Below, one piece after another: positions 1-5,661 of a stretch of DNA of 7,221 nucleotides. The DNA lies in NCBI GenBank assembly GCA_003483645.1, contig DMYM01000153.1, positions 1 through 7,221 on the forward strand, written 5' to 3'. The notes under the pieces are model-generated. The model was given only the letters and a program-made list of their open reading frames with translations, ran no database searches and had not been told where the DNA came from. This DNA comes from Verrucomicrobiales bacterium (GTDB lineage: Bacteria; Verrucomicrobiota; Verrucomicrobiia; Verrucomicrobiales; Akkermansiaceae). The translations under genes and the position numbers were made by a program. Positions within the stretch are counted from its first letter, which is position 1, and every line of letters starts with the position of its first letter.

Positions 1-131
1 TTCCTGTAGAGCCCGTCTTCCTCCCACTGTGCGAGACGCCTGGGCTCGTTCTTCACGAGATCGCCCCGCATCGGAAAACTCGTCTGCGGCAGTGACAACG
101 TGTCCTTGTAGCTCTTTTCCTGAGCGCTCAT
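1..131 (-). CDS. ileS: Isoleucyl-tRNA synthetase, N-terminal fragment
   Basis: This is the start of a gene that leaves the window at base 1; 43 codons are visible. It begins with ATG at 131 (MSAQEKSYKDTLSLPQTSFP) and continues MRGDLVKNEPRRLAQWEEDG. The pattern YK-TL-LP-T-FPMRGDL-K-EP-L--W is the well-known beginning of bacterial class I isoleucyl-tRNA synthetases, which charge tRNA-Ile with isoleucine in the cytoplasm. The catalytic HIGH and KMSKS motifs lie outside the window and cannot be checked. The start is backed by a strong ribosome-binding site, AGGAAGG at 141-135, three bases before the ATG. The gene is divergent from the membrane protein gene at 226. The reading frame is open but incomplete, so the call rests on the N-terminal signature alone, which is distinctive. 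Confidence 0.9.
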   Translation of the reverse strand, partial: MSAQEKSYKDTLSLPQTSFPMRGDLVKNEPRRLAQWEEDGLYR

Positions 132-134
132 CGA

Positions 135-141
135 CCTTCCT
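135..141 (-). promoter_or_regulatory. Ribosome-binding site of ileS
   Basis: AGGAAGG on the minus strand, ending three bases before the ATG at 131; its AGGA core has a six-base spacing. It fixes the ileS start and is the clearest Shine-Dalgarno sequence in the window. Several other genes here have weak sites or none. Confidence 0.75.
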
Positions 142-225
142 GTAGCGGTGCACCCCCACCGCCGCAAGCCCTGCGTTCCCCTTGATTACAGGGATTACGG
201 CTGGGTTTTTGACTTTTCCACGGGG

Positions 226-1005
226 ATGGAGCAAGCTTCCGCCATGAACATGATCACGGCGCTCCTCGGGGCCACCGGCCTGCTCCTCGTGGTGGCGGTC
301 GTCCTGTCCGTCATGAAGATGAACGATGTAAGCGAAGCAGCTGAGCTCAAGGAGCTGCGGGCCCAACTGGCCGCCCTGAATGACCAGCAGAGCCAGCTCA
401 ACCCTCCCGCTCCGACCCCCCCGCTTGATCCCGGTCCCACTGCGTCCGAGCCGATCACCCCGACTCCTTCCCCAGTTTCCCCTCCCCCCTTGAATCCCGG
501 CGAGGTGGTGGCAGTCCCGCCCCCAGCGACCATCCTCCCCTCCACGGTGGGCGAGGACCCGGCTTCCGGGGAAGGGGTAGTAACCCGCCCCCAGCTCGAG
601 GCCGAGCTGGCCAAGGCCGAACGCGAAAACGAACTCCTCAAGGAAGAGGCCAAACAGGGCCTGATCTCGAAGCCCATGATCGAGGCGGCCAAGAAGCAGA
701 AGGCCCGCGCCTCAACTGTCCGGCAGGCCTGGCTTCAGGCCAAGGTGATCGAGTGGGTCGACAAGCAACCGGACCAGCAGGCGGGCGGCTTCGCCATCAT
801 CGAGCTCCACCGGGAGATCCAGCCGGGCACCATCCTCGCCATCCGCCGGCAAGCGGGAATTTACGGACAGCTCAAGATCGCTCACATCTTTGAGCCCGAA
901 AAGACCAAGGCCTCTGCCAACCCCGTAAGAGGCACCTTCCCTGATGGGGGCACCCCCGTCATCAAGCCTGGAGACGAACTGATCCTGCCTCCATTCGGGA
1001 ACTAG
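226..1005 (+). CDS. Single-pass membrane protein with proline-rich linker and C-terminal beta domain, unknown function
   Basis: The predicted protein has 259 residues from ATG 226, or 253 from ATG 244. The frame is open back to 148, but the extra N-terminal residues are basic and uncharacteristic. GGAG at 228-231 could serve the ATG at 244, so that start is a serious alternative. From 226, the order is: a membrane segment at about 9-30 (ITALLGATGLLLVVAVVLSV); a charged, probably coiled-coil stretch at 34-57; a linker rich in Pro, Ser and Thr at about 60-106; a second charged helix at 120-146 (AELAKAERENELLKEEAK); and a compact domain at about 165-256. That domain contains VIEWVD, IIELHREIQPGTILAIRR, GQLKIAHIFEP and a closing IKPGDELILP. 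The pattern resembles small beta-barrel domains (FlgT C-terminal-like) seen at the ends of PVC-group envelope proteins, but that is recalled rather than tested. A short N-terminus followed by one hydrophobic helix suggests a membrane anchor with the rest outside the cytoplasm. Function is unknown. Confidence 0.75.
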   Translation: MEQASAMNMITALLGATGLLLVVAVVLSVMKMNDVSEAAELKELRAQLAALNDQQSQLNPPAPTPPLDPGPTASEPITPTPSPVSPPPLNPGEVVAVPPPATILPSTVGEDPASGEGVVTRPQLEAELAKAERENELLKEEAKQGLISKPMIEAAKKQKARASTVRQAWLQAKVIEWVDKQPDQQAGGFAIIELHREIQPGTILAIRRQAGIYGQLKIAHIFEPEKTKASANPVRGTFPDGGTPVIKPGDELILPPFGN

Positions 1006-1063
1006 GCAGCCGGGTGGAAGGTTCCGCGTTCACGCCGTGGGAACGGACCCCCGGCCGGGCGGC

Positions 1064-2374
1064 TCAGACCTTCGCCTCACCCAACCAGAGGAGAAAGGCC
1101 TCCTCGTCCGGGGGCATCTCAACCGCCACCTTTTCACGATCGGCCAGGCAGGCCAGGCGCTCCGGAATTTCAACTGCTCCTTCGCCCAGTTCTTCCTCCA
1201 TCACATCCAGGAACTTGGAGGGATGAGCCGTCTCCAGCACGATCATCTCATCCCCGGGGTGATCCGTCCGCCACGCTTCCGCGGCAAGGTAGCCAACCGC
1301 GCCGTGCGGTTCGATCACATAGCCGGTGCCAGCCTTGACTTCCCGAATGGCTGCCCGCGTCTGCTCGTCGTCGAAACGGCAGCCCACGATCCGGTCCGCC
1401 ATCAGGCCGTGCTCATGATGACAAAGCTCCAGGAGGCGGACAAAGTTGCTTGGCGCACCCACATCCATGGCGTTTGAGATGGTAGCTTGGCTGGACCGTG
1501 GCTCATAGCTCCCGCTCTCCAGGTAGGCGGGAACCACATCGTTCACGTTCGTGGCCGCAATGAACTGCCTCACCGGCAACCCCATCAGGTTGGCCAGGAG
1601 CCCCGCGGTAAGGTTGCCGAAGTTCCCGCTGGGCACCACGAAGACGGGCTCCGTGCCCGCCGGAAGCTGCCGGGCGGCATGAAAATAGTAGAAGACCTGT
1701 GGGATGAGCCGTGCGATGTTGATCGAGTTGGCCGAAGTCAGGTTCCGCTCCTCCGCCAATTCGCGATGGAGAAAGGCCGCCTTCACCAGGCGCTGGCAGT
1801 CATCGAATGTTCCTGCCACTTCGAGCGCGGTGATGTTGTCCCCCAGGGTGGTGAGCTGCTTCTCCTGCAGATCGCTCACCTTGCCACTGGGATAGAGCAC
1901 CACCACCTTCGTTCCGGACACGCCATGAAAGGCGCTCGCCACCGCTCCACCGGTATCCCCCGAGGTGGCTACCAGCACGATGAGATCCCGTTCATCATCG
2001 CGCGTGAGCCAGCCCATCAGGCGCGCCATGAACCGTGCTCCGAAGTCCTTGAAGGCGAGGGAGGGCCCATGAAAGAGCTCGAGAATGTGCATCTTCTCCG
2101 CGATGGTCACCAGCGGCGCATCAAAATTGACCGCGTCCGCCACCATCTCCCGCAGGGGCTCCTCCGGCACCGCTCCCGCAAAGAGAGACGAGACGATCCG
2201 GTAGCCCAGTTCCGCAAAGGACCACCCGCGCCAGTGAGCCCAGAACGCTTCGTCCATCACCGGCACGCTTCCCGGCATGTAGAGCCCGTTGTCGGCAGGC
2301 AACGAGCGCAGCACCGCCTCCCGGAGTTCGACGGATTCATCCGTCGAACTGGTGCTGTAGAATCGCTGAGCCAC
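1064..2374 (-). CDS. thrC: Threonine synthase
   Basis: This PLP-dependent cytoplasmic enzyme converts O-phosphohomoserine to threonine, the last step of the pathway. The 436 residues match the usual length of the E. coli-type family (about 430). Visible motifs are the N-terminal FYST plus ADNGLYMPG (27-35), the cofactor lysine Lys109 in HGPSLAFKDFG, the glycine loop TSGDTGGAVASAFHG (137-151), the phosphate-binding VPSGNFGNLTAG (247-258), and YEPRSSQATISNAMDVGAPSN (290-310). The start is GTG at 2374. An in-frame TGA at 2395-2393, only six codons upstream, rules out any longer form, and a later start would lose the conserved FYST. No good Shine-Dalgarno lies in front of the GTG; the nearest purine run is GAGAA. 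The gene follows thrB by 77 bases and is probably cotranscribed with it. Codons 9-17 form a 12-base perfect inverted repeat, listed separately. Confidence 0.96.
   Translation of the reverse strand: MAQRFYSTSSTDESVELREAVLRSLPADNGLYMPGSVPVMDEAFWAHWRGWSFAELGYRIVSSLFAGAVPEEPLREMVADAVNFDAPLVTIAEKMHILELFHGPSLAFKDFGARFMARLMGWLTRDDERDLIVLVATSGDTGGAVASAFHGVSGTKVVVLYPSGKVSDLQEKQLTTLGDNITALEVAGTFDDCQRLVKAAFLHRELAEERNLTSANSINIARLIPQVFYYFHAARQLPAGTEPVFVVPSGNFGNLTAGLLANLMGLPVRQFIAATNVNDVVPAYLESGSYEPRSSQATISNAMDVGAPSNFVRLLELCHHEHGLMADRIVGCRFDDEQTRAAIREVKAGTGYVIEPHGAVGYLAAEAWRTDHPGDEMIVLETAHPSKFLDVMEEELGEGAVEIPERLACLADREKVAVEMPPDEEAFLLWLGEAKV
2325..2350 (-). repeat. 12-base perfect inverted repeat inside the thrC 5' coding region
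   Basis: The arms are AGTTCGACGGAT (2325-2336) and ATCCGTCGAACT (2339-2350), exact reverse complements separated by two bases. In the thrC mRNA this can fold as an 11-base-pair stem with a UGAA tetraloop. It spans codons 9-17 (SSTDESVEL), starting 24 bases after the GTG. For random sequence I estimate about 0.01 such close 12-base repeats per window of this size, so chance is unlikely. Its role (translation control, protein-binding site or transcript stability) is inference. Confidence 0.7.
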
Positions 2375-2392
2375 GAGGGAAGTTCTCGCTTG

Positions 2393-2434
2393 TCAGGTGC
2401 CGGTTGTCAGTCCCGAATTCGTGCTTCCACTCAC
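2393..2434 (-). promoter_or_regulatory. Possible threonine-rich leader peptide ahead of thrC
   Basis: In the gap between thrB and thrC a 13-codon frame begins with GTG at 2434 and ends with TGA at 2395-2393. It reads MSGSTNSGLTTGT, with four threonines, three of them in the last four residues. A purine-rich AGGGGGAGA directly precedes the start and could bind ribosomes. The frame is in phase with thrC, whose GTG follows 18 bases after the stop. Threonine-rich leader peptides control the thr operon of enteric bacteria by attenuation, which is the reason for suspicion here. No terminator with a T run was found downstream, and a frame this short can arise by chance. Translation is unproven. Confidence 0.25.
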
Positions 2435-2454
2435 TCTCCCCCTGCTCCCCCCTA
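2434..2454 (-). other. Purine-rich tract after the thrB stop codon
   Basis: On the minus strand the thrB stop TAG runs straight into G-runs (GGGGGGA, GCAGGGGGAGAG), almost unbroken purine over about 20 bases. It lies some 60 bases upstream of the thrC GTG, too far to be its ribosome-binding site. It sits just before the GTG of the possible leader peptide at 2434. The G-runs could also form unusual secondary structure. Confidence 0.4.
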
Positions 2455-3399
2455 AGCAACCACATGCACCCCGTGCGGGTTGACCATCGACACGTAAACC
2501 TGATTCTCAATGGGCACCTCACTGAACACCCGCGAGACCTCCGCGCCCACGCGCCGGGCGGTTTCCTCTCCTTCGCAAAGGGCAAAAACGCTCGGTCCCG
2601 CCCCCGAGATACTGAATCCCAGAGCGCCCGCGGCCATGGCATCGCGTTTGGCCCGGTAAAATTCGGGAATGAGTTTCTGCCGACGCGGCTCCGCAATGAC
2701 ATCATGGATGGAACGGCTGATCAGTTCGTAGTCTTCCTGGATCAATCCACACAACAATCCCCCCAGATTGCCCACCTGCTGGGTCACATTGTCGAGGGGC
2801 ACTTCCCGGGGCAGGATCTCACGGGCAACCTTGGTCAGGATCTCGATGTCGGGATGCACGACCGCGGCCCAGAGATTCTCCGGCACGGGCAACTGTGCGA
2901 TGTCGAGTTCCTGATTGGACCGGATGAAGACGATTCCACCCAACAGACACGGACCGACATTGTCAGCATGCCAGGCCCCGTCCGCACTCGACTCGCCCGC
3001 CATGGCAAAGGGCAGGAGCTGTTTCTTGATCAGGGGTTCACCGATCAGCTTGTTCACCGCGTAGGCTCCGGCCACCGCGCTGGCCGCGCTCGAACCCAGA
3101 CCACTGCCGAAGGGCATCTTCTTGTGGATCTCCAGTTCGACACCGCGGTCGAGCATCCCGAGGTGACGGAGGAGATCCTGCGCCGCCACACCAGCGGTAT
3201 TCTCGGAAACCTCCGTGGGCAGTTTCCCGTTGTCTCCGGTGATCTCAACAATGCGCAACCCCGGCTCCGGAGAATGCCGGGCCACGATCTCGTCGCCGGG
3301 AGCTTCAATGGCGAATCCCAGCACGTCATAGCCACAGGCCACGTTCGCCACCGAGGCGGGGGCAAAGACACGCACTTCCTTGAGCTCTTCCTGGGCCAT
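2452..3399 (-). CDS. thrB: Homoserine kinase
   Basis: A GHMP-superfamily kinase that phosphorylates L-homoserine with ATP to O-phosphohomoserine, the substrate of ThrC; it acts in the cytoplasm. The 315 residues match the family (E. coli ThrB is about 310). All three GHMP motifs are present: PASVANVACGYDVLG (14-28), the ATP-binding loop PFGSGLGSSAASAVAG (96-111), and the C-terminal SISGAGPSVFAL (263-274). The first motif follows the E. coli form (SSANMSVGFDVLG) rather than the SANLGPGFD form of many other bacteria. The ATG at 3399 places the first motif at the usual distance from the N-terminus. No Shine-Dalgarno lies within 15 bases upstream; the nearest AGGAG (3424-3420) is 20 bases away. 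It precedes thrC by 77 bases, in pathway order, and follows rlpA by 109 bases with a terminator-like hairpin between them, suggesting that thrB-thrC is its own unit. Confidence 0.96.
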   Translation of the reverse strand: MAQEELKEVRVFAPASVANVACGYDVLGFAIEAPGDEIVARHSPEPGLRIVEITGDNGKLPTEVSENTAGVAAQDLLRHLGMLDRGVELEIHKKMPFGSGLGSSAASAVAGAYAVNKLIGEPLIKKQLLPFAMAGESSADGAWHADNVGPCLLGGIVFIRSNQELDIAQLPVPENLWAAVVHPDIEILTKVAREILPREVPLDNVTQQVGNLGGLLCGLIQEDYELISRSIHDVIAEPRRQKLIPEFYRAKRDAMAAGALGFSISGAGPSVFALCEGEETARRVGAEVSRVFSEVPIENQVYVSMVNPHGVHVVA

Positions 3400-3478
3400 G
3401 ATTCGTGGGAGGGGCGAAGCTCCTAACAGCTTTCTCCTTCCACGACCAGTGATTTGTGGCCACTTACCCGGCTGGATT

Positions 3479-3499
3479 GAAAGGCCGGATGCCCCGGCC
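3479..3499 (-). terminator. Terminator-like hairpin between rlpA and thrB
   Basis: On the minus strand, ten bases after the rlpA TAG stop, GGCCGG (3499-3494), a five-base loop and CCGGCC (3488-3483) form a perfect six-base-pair GC stem followed by TTTC. The position and fold suit an intrinsic terminator for rlpA. The T run is only three bases, so termination may be weak or factor-assisted. Confidence 0.45.
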
Positions 3500-3508
3500 G
3501 TCCTCCGG

Positions 3509-4018
3509 CTAAAGAAACGGCACCAGGGGTATTCCCTTCCTCTGCTTTCGCTTGTACCTGCCGTCCCCTACGCTGAGGCACTCAACCCGCACCCGGGCCA
3601 GGCCGCTGCCCTTGAAGCCGAGCTTGCTCGCGGCACGCGGAGTGACGTCGATGATCCGTCCCGCAATGAATGGCCCGCGATCGTTAAGTCGCATCGTGAC
3701 CGATTTGCCATTGGCGAGGTTGGTCACTTTCACCCGGCACGGCAACGGCAGCGTCTTGTGGGCACCACTCACGGCAAAGCGCCCCACCTTCTCACCGAGG
3801 GAGGTTCTTCCCCTCTTGAAGCCCAGGAAGCTGCTCTCATCGTACCACGAGGCTATTCCCGTCTCCTCGTAACGCAGCGCCTGCTCCACACTCATGGGAT
3901 GATAACGCACCCCCCTGATCGTATAGGAACGCGTCATGTAGCCCCTGTAGGCACCTCCCCCGCAGGAGGTCAGCAGAACGGGCCCCAGCACCGATACAAG
4001 AAACCAGTATTTCCCCAT
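3509..4018 (-). CDS. rlpA: RlpA-like lipoprotein (double-psi beta-barrel, putative lytic transglycosylase)
   Basis: A short protein of 169 residues from ATG 4018. The N-terminus is a lipoprotein signal, MGKYWFLVSVLGPVLLTSC, with lipobox LTSC at Cys19, so the mature protein should be lipid-anchored in the envelope. A short linker ends in YEETGIASWYD (50-60). The RlpA double-psi beta-barrel follows at about 54-147: GAHKTLPLP, VKVTNLANGKSV, RLNDRGPFIAGRIIDVTPRAA and a final ARVRVECL. Well-studied RlpA proteins cleave glycan strands lacking stem peptides at division sites. Of the expected active-site residues, Glu76, His87 and Asp113 are present with the family spacing, but the aspartate three residues after the glutamate is Gly79. 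No SPOR domain follows, so septal targeting by that route is absent. A GTG seven codons upstream is open, but ATG 4018 has AGGA at -11 to -8 and gives a clean lipoprotein signal. Confidence 0.85.
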   Translation of the reverse strand: MGKYWFLVSVLGPVLLTSCGGGAYRGYMTRSYTIRGVRYHPMSVEQALRYEETGIASWYDESSFLGFKRGRTSLGEKVGRFAVSGAHKTLPLPCRVKVTNLANGKSVTMRLNDRGPFIAGRIIDVTPRAASKLGFKGSGLARVRVECLSVGDGRYKRKQRKGIPLVPFL

Positions 4019-4067
4019 GTCCTCATCCTGACAGAACACGCGCAGCCTGACAATGCTCCCCGCTCCC

Positions 4068-4124
4068 GGATCGGTGAGGGGGATCAGGGTGCCCCTGCCG
4101 GCTATTCCACCCTCACCGGGATCC
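4068..4124 (-). repeat. Branched inverted repeat upstream of rlpA
   Basis: CGGTGAGGG (4072-4080 on the plus strand) is an exact reverse complement of CCCTCACCG (4110-4118). The stem extends through GGAT (4068-4071) with ATCC (4121-4124) across a two-base bulge, giving 13 pairs. Inside it sits a second hairpin, CAGGG-TGC-CCCTG (4085-4097). The structure starts 49 bases upstream of the rlpA ATG. It lacks a T run in either direction, so it looks more like a folded 5' leader or a protein-binding site than a terminator. Confidence 0.45.
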
Positions 4125-4160
4125 CTTGTCTGAAGTCGATGCTACGCTCGACCCTGTAAT

Positions 4161-4189
4161 CCTGTATGTGGCCCACCCAAGAGAATCAA
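4161..4189 (-). promoter_or_regulatory. Weak candidate promoter for rlpA
   Basis: On the minus strand TTGATT (4189-4184) and TACAGG (4166-4161) are separated by 17 bases. The -35 element is fair and the -10 is poor (three of six consensus bases). If used, it would give a leader of about 135 bases that includes the branched inverted repeat. The rest of the 4019-4293 gap shows no gene I can support. Confidence 0.2.
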
Positions 4190-4293
4190 ACCTGACAAGA
4201 ATGTCCGGCCCATCCAGCACGATCCCTGCGAACCCATCATCCAGCGGGCTCTCTGGGGCGCTTTCCACGGAGCAATCCGGGCGAAAAGGCCGA

Positions 4294-4626
4294 TCAATCA
4301 GCCAGGTCCACCTGTCCCTGCTGCTGGATGACCGGGAGAATCCGGGCCACCTTCTCCTTCATCTCCTTACCAGGCTTGAACTTCACCACGGCGCGGGGCG
4401 GGATGGGGACATCCTTACCCGGGTTCTTCGGGTTGCGGCCCACCTTTGCCTTGGTCTGACGGACTTCATAGGTCCCGAAATTCCGCATCACCACCGTATT
4501 CCCCTGAGCCAGCTCCAATGTGACGGCGTCCAGAGTCTTCTGGACGACGTCGAAAACCTGCTGCTGGGTCAATCCCGTTTCATTGCTGATCCGGACCACT
4601 AAATCTCGTTTCGTAATCGTCGACAT
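4294..4626 (-). CDS. HU/IHF-family nucleoid DNA-binding protein
   Basis: A small architectural protein that binds and bends DNA as a dimer. From ATG 4626 it has 110 residues. The helical body is at 1-45 (TKRDLVVRISNETGLTQQQV, then FDVVQKTLDAV), followed by the beta-sheet signature VVMRNFGTYEVR (45-56). The DNA-embracing arm GRNPKNPGKDVPIPPR (63-78) carries the proline expected to intercalate between bases (Pro66). The closing helix is VVKFKPGKEMKEKV (80-93). A tail of about 17 residues (ARILPVIQQQGQVDLAD) makes it longer than the usual 90-100. The frame is open to a TTG at 4680, but the family starts at the ATG, although no clear Shine-Dalgarno precedes it. Sequence alone does not say whether it works as HU or as an IHF subunit. 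It lies 75 bases downstream of rnhC on the same strand. Confidence 0.93.
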   Translation of the reverse strand: MSTITKRDLVVRISNETGLTQQQVFDVVQKTLDAVTLELAQGNTVVMRNFGTYEVRQTKAKVGRNPKNPGKDVPIPPRAVVKFKPGKEMKEKVARILPVIQQQGQVDLAD

Positions 4627-4667
4627 GGAATAGCTTACGGCTTCTATGGACAACACATTCCGCGCCA

Positions 4668-4673
4668 ATTGTA
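4668..4673 (-). promoter_or_regulatory. Possible -10 element for the HU/IHF gene
   Basis: TACAAT on the minus strand matches five of six bases of the TATAAT consensus and would place the transcript start about 30-35 bases before the ATG at 4626. No convincing -35 element lies 16-18 bases upstream, so support is limited. A copy of TTGGCG lies on each side of it. Confidence 0.25.
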
Positions 4674-4701
4674 ACGCCAAAATGAGTGACCGCTTAGGGA
4701 G

Positions 4702-5625
4702 TCATTTCATCCTGTCACCCGTCAACTGATTTGTTGTCTTGAAGTGCATTTTGGCGACTTTGCACAATTCCTGCACTCCGTGCCTCTCAAGGAAAATCCG
4801 GCCTGCCTCCAGAACAGGCGGACCCGCCCCCAGCGCCAGGGGGATTTCCCACTGCTCAGCCGCTCGCACCATCCACTTCACAAAGGCCTCTCGAGCCAGA
4901 ATGGAAGCAGCAGCGACCGCCACGTCGCTCTCGCCCTTCGTCCGCTGTTGCAGTTCAAGACCCACTCCCTTGCGCTCCAGCGCACGCTGCAGGACGCGCG
5001 AGTCCGCAAATTGATCACTCAAGGCACGTGGACAATCTGGCACTCTTTCCGATAACTCTTCAATGGCTTTGGCGTGACCCCAAGCCAATAACTCATTCAG
5101 GTTAGTAAATCGCTCGTAGAGGTCATTGTAGCGTTCCGGGCCGATCAGGACCACGGACTCCACCACGCCACGCGTCTTGCGGATCTCTCCCGCCAGGGTC
5201 CGGATCCGATCACTTGAGCTTACCCGCTTGGAGTCCATTACACCCGCCTCGATGAGAGACCGGGTGCTCTCTCCGTCGGTGTAGACCCCGGCGATCACGA
5301 GGGGGCCAAAGTAGTCCCCCTTGCCACTCTCATCGATTCCGAAATGGGGCTGGAACATCTCCGGATTATGGACCTCCTCGTAACCAAGCCGCGCTTCCCC
5401 CAGAATCTCGGGCTCCAGAGTGAACTTCACGAAATTCTCGGTCTCCTTCCCCTGCACCAGCACCTTGGGGCCCTTCTCATAGACCGTGATATTGAGCTTC
5501 CCCTTGCGGGCCCCGTAATGGGCATAGGGCTTCTCCAGGAATTCAAAGCCATCACGGTCCAGGATTCCCCGCAACTTTTCCACATCCTCCTCCCCGATCT
5601 CCTGCGTGTAGGTCGTTAATGCCAC
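4702..5625 (-). CDS. rnhC: Ribonuclease HIII
   Basis: This enzyme cleaves the RNA strand of RNA-DNA hybrids, for example in R-loops, in the cytoplasm. From GTG 5625 it has 307 residues, the normal length for RNase HIII. Residues 1-85 are the TBP-like N-terminal substrate-binding domain (TVYEKGPKVLVQGKETENFV, then KFTLEPEIL). The nuclease domain begins at FGIDESGKGDYFGPLVIAGVY, with catalytic Asp98 and Glu99. Asp204 lies in ALSDQF, and Glu232 in KGESDVAVAAASILAR completes the D-E-D-E set typical of HIII as opposed to HII. The C-terminus AKMHFKTTNQL is also characteristic. The frame stays open for another 193 codons to 6204, but that part lies antisense to mutY and has no family similarity. TTG 5628 is an equally possible start. 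HIII is common in Firmicutes and Chlamydiae/PVC bacteria, which supports the taxonomic guess. Confidence 0.95.
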   Translation of the reverse strand: MALTTYTQEIGEEDVEKLRGILDRDGFEFLEKPYAHYGARKGKLNITVYEKGPKVLVQGKETENFVKFTLEPEILGEARLGYEEVHNPEMFQPHFGIDESGKGDYFGPLVIAGVYTDGESTRSLIEAGVMDSKRVSSSDRIRTLAGEIRKTRGVVESVVLIGPERYNDLYERFTNLNELLAWGHAKAIEELSERVPDCPRALSDQFADSRVLQRALERKGVGLELQQRTKGESDVAVAAASILAREAFVKWMVRAAEQWEIPLALGAGPPVLEAGRIFLERHGVQELCKVAKMHFKTTNQLTGDRMK

Positions 5626-5661
5626 CAAGAGACATTTTCCAGGTTCGACCTCTCTTCTGCA

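Noticed and set aside
1..145. TTCCTGTAG repeated at 1-9 and 137-145
   Set aside because: A nine-base repeat is at chance level; one copy is coding and the other overlaps the ileS ribosome-binding site.
184..199. GATTACAGGG shared with the minus strand near 4153-4162, both upstream of envelope-protein genes
   Set aside because: About 50 matching 10-base pairs are expected by chance in a window of this size counting both strands, so it is not evidence of a shared operator.
195..692. 165-codon minus-strand frame opposite the membrane protein gene
   Set aside because: Its translation is Ser/Gly/Ala-rich, the mirror of the proline-rich linker. The plus frame instead shows a credible membrane helix and folded domain.
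1006..1063. Possible bidirectional terminator between the convergent genes
   Set aside because: CGTTC/GAACG and GTTCC/GGAAC pairings and a CCCGGCCGGG palindrome exist, but the stems are only five bases, with long loops or no loop, and there is no T run.
1487..2455. 322-codon plus-strand frame opposite thrC
   Set aside because: It is rich in His, Arg, Gly and Pro, has no recognisable motif, and is fully antisense to threonine synthase with intact catalytic motifs.
2404..4159. Plus-strand frames of 340 and 259 codons opposite thrB and rlpA
   Set aside because: They are antisense to genes with complete family signatures and have low-complexity, motif-free translations.
4143..4241. A 32-codon minus-strand frame beginning MMGSQGSCWMG in the gap between the HU and rlpA genes
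   Set aside because: It has a weak ribosome-binding site, no recognisable signature and only a short hydrophobic patch; not enough to call a gene.
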